From the NCBI RefSeq assembly GCF_029914245.1, contig NZ_JARYZI010000010.1, forward strand, positions 62,001 to 126,000: 64,000 nucleotides of DNA, written 5' to 3'. This stretch comes from Fusibacter bizertensis (GTDB lineage Bacteria; Bacillota; Clostridia; Peptostreptococcales; Acidaminobacteraceae). A program made the position numbers and the translations under genes. This document shows positions 9,869 through 18,005 of the stretch, piece by piece (position 1 is the first letter of the stretch; each line of letters opens with the position of its first letter). The notes beneath the pieces were generated by a model. The model ran no database searches, was not told where the DNA came from, and worked only from the letters and a program-made list of their open reading frames with translations.

Positions 9869-9905
9869 AAAACAAATGCCCTGAGCTTTTAGCCCGGGGC
9901 ATTTG
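9869..9905 (-). terminator. Terminator of the 542-aa LPQTG gene
   Basis: Read on the minus strand, CAAATGCCC (9897-9905) pairs with GGGCATTTG (9873-9881), followed by TTTTG. A third copy of the stem (9847-9855) lets the plus-strand transcript form an alternative hairpin with 9873-9881. Confidence 0.7.
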
Positions 9906-9968
9906 AGTTTAATACATTCCATCTATATTAATTTGTGAGTTGATACTTTAAATTACTTTTGTTAAAGT

Positions 9969-11597
9969 TTATTTGCCAAATCTACGTTTCATGAATACAC
10001 CAACAGCAGATAATAATCCACCAATACCATAGAATAATTCTCCTGGTAATTGACCTGTTTGAGGCAATGCATCAGCAAGAGGTGTTTCTTCTTCTGGTAG
10101 CATGATCTCTTCAGTAGTAGGCATTTCCATATCATCGTAGATGCTATCGAAGTTTACAACTGTAGCTTCGCCAAGTGGAACGGGTTCAGTTGTTATTTCT
10201 TCAGTAGTAGCTTCTGTAGTAGCAGGTACATTAACAAAAACAGTCTCTGTAACAGTGTTGGTAACAGTGTTAGTAACTACTTCTGGAACATAATATTTGT
10301 GAATTACAACAAAGTCATCTGACTCTTCAGTGATTGTTCCAGTAGCATTTGGACTAGAAACGCCAAATGAGTAACCAGAGATAGCAGGAGGTGCAAATGA
10401 ATAATCTCCTAAATATACTTTAACATCAACATCATCGGCTTTAATTGAAACATCATTTTCGTCAAGATATTGAATAGTTGCTAGTACATATGGATCTTCT
10501 GCATAATTCACAGTGATTTCCATATCGCCTTCACCCATTGTAAATACATGGTCTGGATCAGTGATTGGTTCTTCTTCACCCATAACATAACTTACAAAGT
10601 GATAGTGGAGTGCTGGGTTAGGCGTAATAGTGAACTCATCACCAATGTAATACATGCCATCATAGTCCTCGCTAGGCATTGCATTTTCATCGAGTTCAGG
10701 CATTCCCCATTCAGTTTCCATAGGAATTAATGTTACGCCATACATATCAAGCATTCCAAATATAGCTGTTACATCAACATCGTTTTCAGGCATATCAAAA
10801 GTCATCATATCGCCATTGATAGCAGGTGAAACTTCTTGTGGATCAAAAGTCCAGTGATCAAAATAGTAGCCATGTTCAGGTATTGCAGTTAATTCAACAG
10901 GCATTTCATAAGGATAATCACCGGTTCCATCTATAGTACCTGATCCAGATGGATCAATAATACCATGAACGTTGTAGCTATCATTTTCAGCAAAATTTAA
11001 AACAACTTCTACATCTTCTTCAGGCATATTAAATGTGAGTACGGCATTTCCCATATCACTTCCATTCATAGTCCAGTTTACGAAGTGATAGCCAGGCTCT
11101 GGATCGGGATCAACAGTTATTAGGGTACCAACTGGTTTATAACCAGCACCTGTTCCCTCGTTAGAACCCATCTCAAAAGTATTTAGAGTATAATTGTAAT
11201 CATAATTGGTCTCGAATACTGCTCTAAATGTTTTGTCTGAATAGATTATGAAAGAATCTGTTTGTGAGTATGAAGAATCAACCCAAGTCCAAAATGAATT
11301 ATGTGGTCCAGGAGGATTTACTTCTTCCCATCTTTGCCATTTAACAAAAGTGTACATATTGTCGGATGAATCCATAGCACTTATATCCGCATGCCATTTC
11401 CAATCTCCCCAGCTCCAGTACACATTACTAGTAACACTAGCGTCACCTAATGGCCCGTCTTTAATGGATACTGTAACTGAAGGTTGTGGAGGCTTATGAA
11501 AATTAAAATCAAAATCCTCAGCAAACGCACTACCCATTGTACCTAAAATCAAAACCATTGTTAAAATCAACATCAAAAACATTTTACTAAATCTCAT
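9969..11597 (-). CDS. LPQTG cell-wall-anchored protein with InlB-B-type repeats
   Basis: 542-aa secreted surface protein. Signal peptide (first about 27 residues), then repeated modules of the kind HxFxxWTxxG...F.MPexDVxVtaxF, typical of bacterial InlB B-like/Listeria-Bacteroides repeats. Next come a MucBP-like segment (IQYLDENDVSIKADDV), a threonine/valine-rich linker and a sortase signal LPQTG at about residue 511 followed by a hydrophobic segment and MKRRFGK. The tail from PLGEA to LPQTG is nearly the same as in the three LPQTG proteins at 16.4-21.8 kb, so the four form a paralogous set. Sortase would attach it to peptidoglycan; no sortase gene is in the window. Its mRNA leader carries a c-di-GMP-II riboswitch. 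Likely an adhesin or matrix protein; the ligand is unknown. Confidence 0.85.
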   Translation of the reverse strand: MRFSKMFLMLILTMVLILGTMGSAFAEDFDFNFHKPPQPSVTVSIKDGPLGDASVTSNVYWSWGDWKWHADISAMDSSDNMYTFVKWQRWEEVNPPGPHNSFWTWVDSSYSQTDSFIIYSDKTFRAVFETNYDYNYTLNTFEMGSNEGTGAGYKPVGTLITVDPDPEPGYHFVNWTMNGSDMGNAVLTFNMPEEDVEVVLNFAENDSYNVHGIIDPSGSGTIDGTGDYPYEMPVELTAIPEHGYYFDHWTFDPQEVSPAINGDMMTFDMPENDVDVTAIFGMLDMYGVTLIPMETEWGMPELDENAMPSEDYDGMYYIGDEFTITPNPALHYHFVSYVMGEEEPITDPDHVFTMGEGDMEITVNYAEDPYVLATIQYLDENDVSIKADDVDVKVYLGDYSFAPPAISGYSFGVSSPNATGTITEESDDFVVIHKYYVPEVVTNTVTNTVTETVFVNVPATTEATTEEITTEPVPLGEATVVNFDSIYDDMEMPTTEEIMLPEEETPLADALPQTGQLPGELFYGIGGLLSAVGVFMKRRFGK

Positions 11598-11625
11598 AAA
11601 AAAATCTCCTCTCTTTAGAAACTAA

Positions 11626-11701
11626 AGAAAGGTCGGTTGCACTATTCACTCCGCAGCCTTCAAGTGCCCATTTTCGAGAGCTGCTTCATCGCTTCCCCTC
11701 T
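11626..11701 (-). ncRNA. Cyclic di-GMP-II riboswitch
   Basis: The minus strand shows the conserved core of this class: TGGGCACTTGA, later AGTGCAACCGACC, and a GAAGCGATGAAG stretch at the 5' side. P1 forms between AGAGGGG (RC of 11695-11701) and CCTTTCT (RC of 11626-11632). The same CCTTTCT can instead pair over seven positions with AGAGAGG at the ribosome binding site (11608-11614). Ligand binding would then free the SD and switch translation on. Class assignment is by close match to known c-di-GMP-II aptamers; the switching mode is inferred. Confidence 0.93.
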
Positions 11702-12107
11702 TGCAAAAAAACCTAAATTACAACACGATACATTACCAGCCGCTTAAAGCACCCCCTCTCTAACTTTCATGCGCATAAAACCTAGTACATAAACTCAACT
11801 AAGTAGGATTTATGGCTGAGTATATAAGAAAAAAACACTCTAAAAACTAGTTAACAAAAATAAAGCTTTACATATTATGTTTACCAAAATTCTCAAAAAA
11901 CAAACAAAAATTGCACTGTCATTCGTGACAAAACATTAGTTAATAAGTGTTAACCGTATAAAAAAAGGTTCATGAAGTGCGTGTTAATATTGTATAATGA
12001 GGTATACATGTATTATTAGTTATGTCATTATTTAAAACGATTCAAGCCAGTGATGATCTCAAAGAATCGTATGAACGATAGCGTATTTAAACACCACGGG
12101 AGGAATT
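11702..12107. other. Divergent intergenic region between LPQTG gene and yfhO-like gene
   Basis: About 400 nt without a gene. It must hold the promoter of the riboswitch-led gene on the minus strand, but no clear -35/-10 pair or SARP-type repeat array was recognised there. A TATAAT at 11993-11998 is a candidate -10 for the plus-strand gene. The part from 11702 to 11820 is richer in G and C on one strand than its surroundings and may be structured leader RNA. Confidence 0.4.
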
Positions 12108-14834
12108 ATGAAGTCTTTCATCAAAAAACACAAGTACATTATTGCGACATTTATCATAGCTTTCCTTTTTATGATGATTGCATTTGCCGTGATTGGCCTT
12201 TATCCTTTTGGAAAAAGACAAATCATGGTGATCGACAGTTGGCATCAGTATTATCCATTTTTACAAGAGCTACATAGCAAACTACAAAGTGGCAGTTCTA
12301 TCTTTTATTCGTGGGACATGGGGATGGGGTCAAATTTCTTGTTGGTAATGGCTTATTATGCATTCAGTCCGCTCTATGCACTGTCTATCATTTTCCCAAA
12401 GGAATATCTTAGAGAGTTCATGATGCTTGCTACAGCGCTTAAAATTGCCTTTGCAGGTGCCTTTTTTGCCATTTACCTAAAGCATATATTCAAACGTGAA
12501 GATTATACCATCACAGGATTTGGTTTATTGTATGCTTTTTGTGGATATGCCATGGGCTATTATTGGGATATCATGTGGTTAGATGCAGTCGCACTTTTCC
12601 CACTCATCATACTAGGCCTTAACCGAATAATAGAAGGTAAAGGGTTTAAACTATATGTGATTACCCTTGCAATAGCAATGATCAGTAACTTTTATATTGG
12701 TTATTTTATCTGTGAATTTATCTTGATATATTTCTTTATAGCCTATTTTACAAAGATTCACAAATTCAAGTTTAACCATTTTTTAAAACGATCTTTGGAA
12801 ATAGCACTCTATTCTTTTATAGCTATTGGACTTGCGGCTATCGTACTGATTCCCACATATGATGGTTTGCTACTTTCTCAAGCAGTTAACGGGTCTAAAC
12901 CCACATCCTTTAAAACATATTTTTCAACTTTAGAGATTTTGAACAATATGTTGCCTGGTACAAAACCAACAGTTAAAAGCGGGCTTCCCAATATTTTCAG
13001 TAGTTTTATAGCACTGTATATGGTAGCTGTATACTTTATATCTACAAAGATCAAGATAAAAGAAAAAGTGCTGTATCTAGGATTAATTGTCTTTTTCATC
13101 CTTAGCTTTAATATCAACTATCTAAATTATATCTGGCATGCGTTTCACTTTCCCAATGAGGTGCCATACAGGTTTGCATTTATGTTCTCGTTTGTAATCT
13201 TAACCATGGCTTATAAAGGATTTCAGTATTTTGAAGGCGTTACAATTAAACAAATAGGTTCAATTAGCGCAGCTTTTCTGATCTACTTGTTCGTTAACGA
13301 ACGTATAGGAATGAATGCAACCGTACTCTATGTTAGTTTAGGTGCATTAGCACTTTATACTTTTCTCTTTATGTTTTACAAACATAAAAAAATACGTCAA
13401 AAAGCATATGTTATACTGTTTAGTATATTGATATTAAGTGAAGCATTGTTCTCTGCGATACTTGGAACAGCAACAACAGGTAGTTCTGGTAGAAGTAGTT
13501 ATCCCTTCTTAGGAGATGATGTGAAAGCAGCAGTTGCTGATGTATATGAAAAAGACCCTGGATTCTATCGTCTGGATATGATAAAGCAATATTCAACGAA
13601 CGATCCTGCACTTTATGGTTACCGAGGCATCTCAATGTTTTCATCAACAGTTAACTCAAACATCTCAAGTTATCTGAAAGGTCTTGGACTTGCCGCATCA
13701 CCGGCGTCAAATAGATACATCTATGCTGCTTCTACACCTGTCGTAAACAGTTTGCTGAACCTTAAATATCTCATAGGCAGGGATAAGATGGGGACAGAAA
13801 ACAATGCCGGTTATGAGGTGTTCTCACAAAAAGATCGAGTGACGATTTATGAAAACAAATACCCGTTAGAGATAGGATTTAGAGTAGATTACAGTGCGTA
13901 TAATTGGAACAACAACATGGTAAATCCATTTGATGTTCAGGAAGATTTTCTTAGAACAGCTTTGGGGGGCGAGTATGATTTATTTGAAAACGTGCCTATA
14001 AGCAGTGAAAATTATGTGAACATGGAACGCACTCAACTTAGTAACGATATGCGGTATGCATATAAAAACGTAGATGCTTCACAAGTTGGAAATGCTGTGC
14101 TTTTTTTCAATGCACCAGAGACCAAGCAAATGTACCTTTTTATGTATGCCAATCGTTCATATAAAACGAAAGTTACAGTTAATGAGACAACCGTCGAATA
14201 TGAAACAAGAAGAGGTATGACCATTGATTTGGGTGTGCTTGAAAAGGGAACAGAAATAAAGCTTGAATTTGAAGTACAAAAAGCAAATGATGGCTACTTT
14301 AACCTACAAGCAGTAACCTTTGATGAGGCACTTTGGCAAGATGCTTACGCGAAATTAGCTGATGAGCAACTTACCATCACTTCATTTTCAGATACTAAGA
14401 TCAAAGGAAATATCAATGCACTTGATGATGGTTTTATCTACACCTCTATTCCATATGAACCAGGATGGACGGTAAAAGTTGATGGAGAGAAAGTGTTAAT
14501 AGAAGCGCTCAAAAACGCTATGATCGTAGTTGATGTGGAAGCCGGTTATCACGAAATTGAATTTTCCTATGTACCAAATGGCTTGATTCATGGCTTAGTT
14601 ATCAGTTTTATATCGTTGATAGGTTTTATCTTATTGATCCGATTCTCACCAAAAGAGCCAGAACTTGACATGCTGATGTCAGAAAATGTAGTTGAAGAAA
14701 CGCCTATAGACACAGATGAACTTGATGATATCATCATATATAAGGGAACTAAAGATGCATGGACTCACGCAGGTGAACCTATAGAAAGTGTTGATTTAAG
14801 TGAAATTGAGAAGTTAAATCAAGAATCTAAATAG
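12108..14834 (+). CDS. yfhO: YfhO family membrane glycosyltransferase
   Basis: 908-aa polytopic protein with about a dozen N-terminal membrane segments (to roughly residue 450), a large extracytoplasmic part, and a final membrane helix near residue 850 before an acidic cytoplasmic tail. The N-terminal RQIMVIDSWHQYYPFLQELHSKL stretch is typical of YfhO. In Firmicutes, YfhO transfers sugars from undecaprenyl-phosphate carriers onto lipoteichoic acid or other wall polymers, working with a CsbB-type GT2 and a GtrA-type flippase. Both partners lie next to it, convergent on the other strand. GGGAGG precedes the ATG. The sugar and acceptor cannot be read from sequence. Confidence 0.9.
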   Translation: MKSFIKKHKYIIATFIIAFLFMMIAFAVIGLYPFGKRQIMVIDSWHQYYPFLQELHSKLQSGSSIFYSWDMGMGSNFLLVMAYYAFSPLYALSIIFPKEYLREFMMLATALKIAFAGAFFAIYLKHIFKREDYTITGFGLLYAFCGYAMGYYWDIMWLDAVALFPLIILGLNRIIEGKGFKLYVITLAIAMISNFYIGYFICEFILIYFFIAYFTKIHKFKFNHFLKRSLEIALYSFIAIGLAAIVLIPTYDGLLLSQAVNGSKPTSFKTYFSTLEILNNMLPGTKPTVKSGLPNIFSSFIALYMVAVYFISTKIKIKEKVLYLGLIVFFILSFNINYLNYIWHAFHFPNEVPYRFAFMFSFVILTMAYKGFQYFEGVTIKQIGSISAAFLIYLFVNERIGMNATVLYVSLGALALYTFLFMFYKHKKIRQKAYVILFSILILSEALFSAILGTATTGSSGRSSYPFLGDDVKAAVADVYEKDPGFYRLDMIKQYSTNDPALYGYRGISMFSSTVNSNISSYLKGLGLAASPASNRYIYAASTPVVNSLLNLKYLIGRDKMGTENNAGYEVFSQKDRVTIYENKYPLEIGFRVDYSAYNWNNNMVNPFDVQEDFLRTALGGEYDLFENVPISSENYVNMERTQLSNDMRYAYKNVDASQVGNAVLFFNAPETKQMYLFMYANRSYKTKVTVNETTVEYETRRGMTIDLGVLEKGTEIKLEFEVQKANDGYFNLQAVTFDEALWQDAYAKLADEQLTITSFSDTKIKGNINALDDGFIYTSIPYEPGWTVKVDGEKVLIEALKNAMIVVDVEAGYHEIEFSYVPNGLIHGLVISFISLIGFILLIRFSPKEPELDMLMSENVVEETPIDTDELDDIIIYKGTKDAWTHAGEPIESVDLSEIEKLNQESK

Positions 14835-14863
14835 GGATAAAAAATAGAAAATGAAAAATAAAA

Positions 14864-14919
14864 GAAGAGAACATGGTCAATAGCATCCTTGTGACAGCTA
14901 TTGATTGTGTTCTCTTTTA
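14864..14919. terminator. Bidirectional terminator between yfhO and gtrB-like genes
   Basis: AGAGAACA...TCAATAGC (14866-14884) pairs with GCTATTGA...TGTTCTCT (14897-14915), a stem of nearly 19 bp. A run of A on one side and TTTTAT on the other serve both converging genes. Confidence 0.85.
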
Positions 14920-14923
14920 TAAT

Positions 14924-15859
14924 TTATAACTTTTTCTCGATAACATATCGAGGTCTTCTTTTAATTTCTTCATAAATACGTGAGATATAGACACCGATAA
15001 TTCCCAGGGATAACATAATCATCGAACCCGTGATGAGAATCAATAAAATAACAGTAGAGAAACCGCTAATTGCATGACCAAAGAAGAAGTTGAATAGTGT
15101 TTGAACGCCCATAATTAGAGCGAAAATTAAAAATAGAATACCGCTAAAAATCGTGAGGTATAAAGGTTTACTTGTATAAGATAAAATTGCACTCATTGCT
15201 AAGAATACGAGTTTACCAAAGGAAAAATGACTTGCACCCTCTTTTCTCTCATCTACATCAAACTCAAAAGTAACCACATTAAATCCAACCCAACTTACAA
15301 TCCCTCGAAAAAACAGATTTCTTTCATGAAATTCTCTTAGGTTATCAATTACTTGCCGATTCATGAGCTTAAAATCTGAAGAGTTATCCATTTCAAGGCC
15401 AGTGACGCTTTTTAAAATCTTGTAAAAACTTTTTGCGAAAAAACGATGTTTGAAGGATTCCTTTCCCCGCGTTGCTTTTACACCATCGATGATATCCGCT
15501 TGCTGCGTTTCCATAAGCTCAAGCATGGTTTTAATATACCGAGGAGGATGTTGTAAATCTGAATCCATGGTTAAATATAGATCTGCATCGATGGATTCAA
15601 TGCCAGCACGTAGGGCAATTTCCTTACCAAAATTTCGAGCAAATTTTATCCCTGAAACATTTGAATGCTTATTTGATAGAGACTCAATAACCTCCCAAGT
15701 ATTATCCTTAGAGCCATCATCGATAAAATGAAACTGGCACTTTATATGGTCTTCATCTAGAATTTTCTTAATTTCAGTAAAATTAGCGACTAAAGCTTTG
15801 CCTTCGTTATAAACAGGTATAATCAATGCTAGTTGCTTGTTCTCTAAAAAAGGAATCAT
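14924..15859 (-). CDS. GT2 undecaprenyl-phosphate glycosyltransferase (CsbB/GtrB type)
   Basis: 311-aa GT-A glycosyltransferase. N-terminal IIPVYNEG nucleotide-sugar binding start, DDGSKDNT and a DSDLQHPP metal-binding DxD region, then two C-terminal membrane helices (about residues 225-250 and 265-295). It resembles B. subtilis CsbB and phage GtrB. Expected to load a sugar onto undecaprenyl phosphate at the inner membrane face. ATG 15859 is chosen because it follows GAGG by 5 nt; a GTG at 15865 overlaps the SD. It starts 7 nt after the gtrA-like gene. Confidence 0.9.
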   Translation of the reverse strand: MIPFLENKQLALIIPVYNEGKALVANFTEIKKILDEDHIKCQFHFIDDGSKDNTWEVIESLSNKHSNVSGIKFARNFGKEIALRAGIESIDADLYLTMDSDLQHPPRYIKTMLELMETQQADIIDGVKATRGKESFKHRFFAKSFYKILKSVTGLEMDNSSDFKLMNRQVIDNLREFHERNLFFRGIVSWVGFNVVTFEFDVDERKEGASHFSFGKLVFLAMSAILSYTSKPLYLTIFSGILFLIFALIMGVQTLFNFFFGHAISGFSTVILLILITGSMIMLSLGIIGVYISRIYEEIKRRPRYVIEKKL

Positions 15860-15866
15860 GAGCACC

Positions 15867-16274
15867 TCACTTTTTATAAATGATATATTTGTAGATTAAG
15901 AAATTCCAACACACGATAAATCCTGCTTTAAGAAATGGTGAAATCAGTGCGCTAATTCCAATCACATCAGTTAAGAACTTCATCAAGAAAAGATTTGAAA
16001 CAATTAAGTTGAAAAAAAATAAAAGGCCGTATTGCATCAGCTGTTTTTTGAGGTTACCAGTTGATTTAAATGACCATATTCGATTCACAAAAAACGAAAA
16101 CCAGAAAACCAAAGCATATACAATCATGCTTGCAACGATATAGTATAGTCCTACCCATTTGTAGAGTATGACATAAAGCCCATATTCAATCCCAAAAGCG
16201 GTAAACCCAGTGATTAGGTATTTAATAAGCTGTGATGCGGTTTCTGATTTTAACAAAGAAGAAAGTTTATTCAT
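15867..16274 (-). CDS. GtrA family flippase
   Basis: 135-aa protein with four predicted membrane helices and the GtrA-family opening (LIKYLITGFTAFGIEYGLYVILY). GtrA/GtcA/YngA proteins are thought to flip undecaprenyl-phosphate-linked sugars outward. Co-transcribed with the GT2 gene 7 nt downstream and facing YfhO, it completes a three-component glycosylation set. The ATG at 16274 follows an AGAGG SD; the GTG at 16280 is not preferred. Confidence 0.88.
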   Translation of the reverse strand: MNKLSSLLKSETASQLIKYLITGFTAFGIEYGLYVILYKWVGLYYIVASMIVYALVFWFSFFVNRIWSFKSTGNLKKQLMQYGLLFFFNLIVSNLFLMKFLTDVIGISALISPFLKAGFIVCWNFLIYKYIIYKK

Positions 16275-16365
16275 AAACACCTCTAGTAATTATATCTACA
16301 TTTATTATAGTATAACAAGACAAAAATAGAAACCTTCGCTGTGAGCTACTTCAGTATAAAACAAA

Positions 16366-16410
16366 GGGTATATCTAGACGATTACGTCTAGATATACCCC
16401 GGTACTTTTT
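16366..16410. terminator. Perfect 15-bp hairpin terminator
   Basis: Perfect arms 16366-16380 and 16385-16399 with a 4-nt ATTA loop. The minus-strand side continues into TTTGTTTTAT, so it ends the 464-aa LPQTG gene; a T-rich tract on the plus side starts about 5 nt after the stem. Confidence 0.85.
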
Positions 16411-16421
16411 TTAGTTAGTTA

Positions 16422-17816
16422 TTATTTTCTTTTTTTAATATAAAGACCAAGTGCTGAAACTAAACCTCCGATTCCATAGAAAAGCTCAGGTGTAGCTTGA
16501 CCAGTTTGTGGAAGTGCATCTGCAAGAGGTGTTGCTTCATCAAGTATAATTGCTTCATCAGTAGCTTCTTCAGTAGTCATGTTATCATAGATTGAATCAA
16601 AATTGAAGACATTAGCCTCGCCAAGTGCAACGCTTTCTTCTTCAATTATAACGCCATCACTATAGACATAATCAACAGTGACAGATCCATCTATAAAATT
16701 ACCAGATGCATTTGCAGGTGTCTCGGTTAATTCATAACCTTCAATTGATCTTGAAGATGTCTGGTAGAGTGTACCTACTGTTCCTGTAAATGTGAAAGAA
16801 GAACCAATTGAGTTGCCTTCAGTATCAACAAAGTTTACAACGATAGAACCTTGAGGTCCCTGAGGTTCAGTTGGGGCTTGAGTAGTAGGTTGTGTGGTTT
16901 CACTAGAAGTCTCGCTTGAAGTTCCAGTAGTATCTTCAGTAGTATTTTCGCTTGTATCTGGAAGTAACTTGAAAATAGCAGTTTGCGATATTTCACTTGT
17001 TAATTCACCAACGGTAACTGTAAATGGATTTGCTATTGGAGGATCATTTGGTGCATTTAAACTTGTTCTCCATCCAACGAATTCATATCCAGGTTTCGCA
17101 ACAGCAGTTAATTTAACCTCTGTACCAGGTGCAATATAAGTACTTGTATAATCATTTGATAAGTTAAGAGATTGATCCGACCATTCAAAAGTTATATATC
17201 CAGCAGCACTATTTTCTGTGATGCTACCACTACCACTATAAACTGGTGATGTCAATTCGTAGACGTTTCCAATTACTACTATTTGTGGTCTTGGATTACT
17301 GCCATCAAATCTAAAGTATGCTTTTGAATCAAAGACTTCGTTGCCATGTACATAGTTTGGTGTCCAAACCCATTGACCAGTAATGTTAGTCCATCTTGAG
17401 TCTTGAATTTCTGTTACTGGTGACCAACCTGAGATGGTCGTACTAGGAAGTTGCCAATCAGTTTCTGGAGTTGTAGTTACTAACCAATTACTTGCAGTTT
17501 TTGTTTCAACAGTAGGGATGTTGGTGTCATCAAATACGATTTGCATATTAAACCCATCGATAATTTGATGTTCATCCCAAGCTTCAACAGCTATTAGGTA
17601 ATCATCGTAAAGTGCTACGCGGTATTCTTCTTTTTGTCGCCAGTTATTATCTGATCCTTCTACAACCCCATTTACATAAAGTATATATGCATCATCAGCT
17701 GTGATATATATCGTGGCATTGTCAGCATCGACAGCATAACTGTTAAACGGTACGCTAAATAAGATTAATGTAAAAATCATAAGTAAAGTTGATAATTTTT
17801 TAAAATTGGTTTTCAT
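16422..17816 (-). CDS. LPQTG cell-wall-anchored protein (MucBP-like, 464 aa)
   Basis: Signal peptide (about residues 1-28), then a beta-rich N-terminal domain (ATIYITADDAYILYVNGVV...) like those of carbohydrate-binding or PA14-like proteins, then an InlB-B-type repeat (PGYEFVGWRTS), a Ser/Thr/Gln/Pro linker, a MucBP-like domain (VVNFVDTEGNSIGSSF) and LPQTG at about residue 435. Tail nearly identical to its LPQTG neighbours. Its promoter has the phased 11-bp operator, but the roughly 55-nt leader shows no riboswitch, unlike the other three set members. Probable adhesin; ligand unknown. Confidence 0.85.
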   Translation of the reverse strand: MKTNFKKLSTLLMIFTLILFSVPFNSYAVDADNATIYITADDAYILYVNGVVEGSDNNWRQKEEYRVALYDDYLIAVEAWDEHQIIDGFNMQIVFDDTNIPTVETKTASNWLVTTTPETDWQLPSTTISGWSPVTEIQDSRWTNITGQWVWTPNYVHGNEVFDSKAYFRFDGSNPRPQIVVIGNVYELTSPVYSGSGSITENSAAGYITFEWSDQSLNLSNDYTSTYIAPGTEVKLTAVAKPGYEFVGWRTSLNAPNDPPIANPFTVTVGELTSEISQTAIFKLLPDTSENTTEDTTGTSSETSSETTQPTTQAPTEPQGPQGSIVVNFVDTEGNSIGSSFTFTGTVGTLYQTSSRSIEGYELTETPANASGNFIDGSVTVDYVYSDGVIIEEESVALGEANVFNFDSIYDNMTTEEATDEAIILDEATPLADALPQTGQATPELFYGIGGLVSALGLYIKKRK

Positions 17817-17878
17817 AAAATCACGCTCCTTATAGGTTTTATATAAAAAAAGTATAGTTGAGAATTATTGTCAATTTT

Positions 17879-17933
17879 ATTATATCTTTTTGTTGTTACA
17901 TCTGACGTACATCTGTGTGACATACGCGTGACA
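17879..17933 (-). promoter_or_regulatory. SARP-type promoter/operator of the 464-aa LPQTG gene
   Basis: Minus strand: four consecutive 11-bp units (TGTCACGCGTA, TGTCACACAGA, TGTACGTCAGA, TGTAACAACAA; 17933 down to 17890), a 5-nt gap, then a perfect TATAAT at 17884-17879. The array stands where a -35 box would be, as expected for regulators of the SARP/BTAD family. Confidence 0.85.
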
Positions 17934-17938
17934 TAGAA

Positions 17939-17971
17939 AAGGATCTCTTGCTCATCGAGCTAGAGACCCTT
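17939..17971 (-). terminator. Terminator of the 489-aa LPQTG gene
   Basis: A 15-nt hairpin arm (17939-17953) pairs with 17957-17971 with a few mismatches across a 3-nt loop; the minus strand then reads TTC. It lies directly next to the operator array of the following gene. Confidence 0.6.
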
Positions 17972-18005
17972 CGTAATCATATATTTTTTGAATTAAATTT
18001 TTATA

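Noticed and set aside
11920-11935. Single TGTCACG on the minus strand as another SARP operator
   Set aside because: No neighbouring 11-bp units and no -10 box 5 nt further on.
16366-16399. Perfect 15-bp palindrome as a repressor operator
   Set aside because: It lies at a 3' end, has a 4-nt loop and T-rich flanks, so a terminator is simpler.
17817-17878. A riboswitch expected before the 464-aa LPQTG gene, as in its paralogues
   Set aside because: The leader is only about 55 nt and holds neither GGGCAAA/GACGCAAAG nor GGGCACTTG/GTGCAACCGACC.
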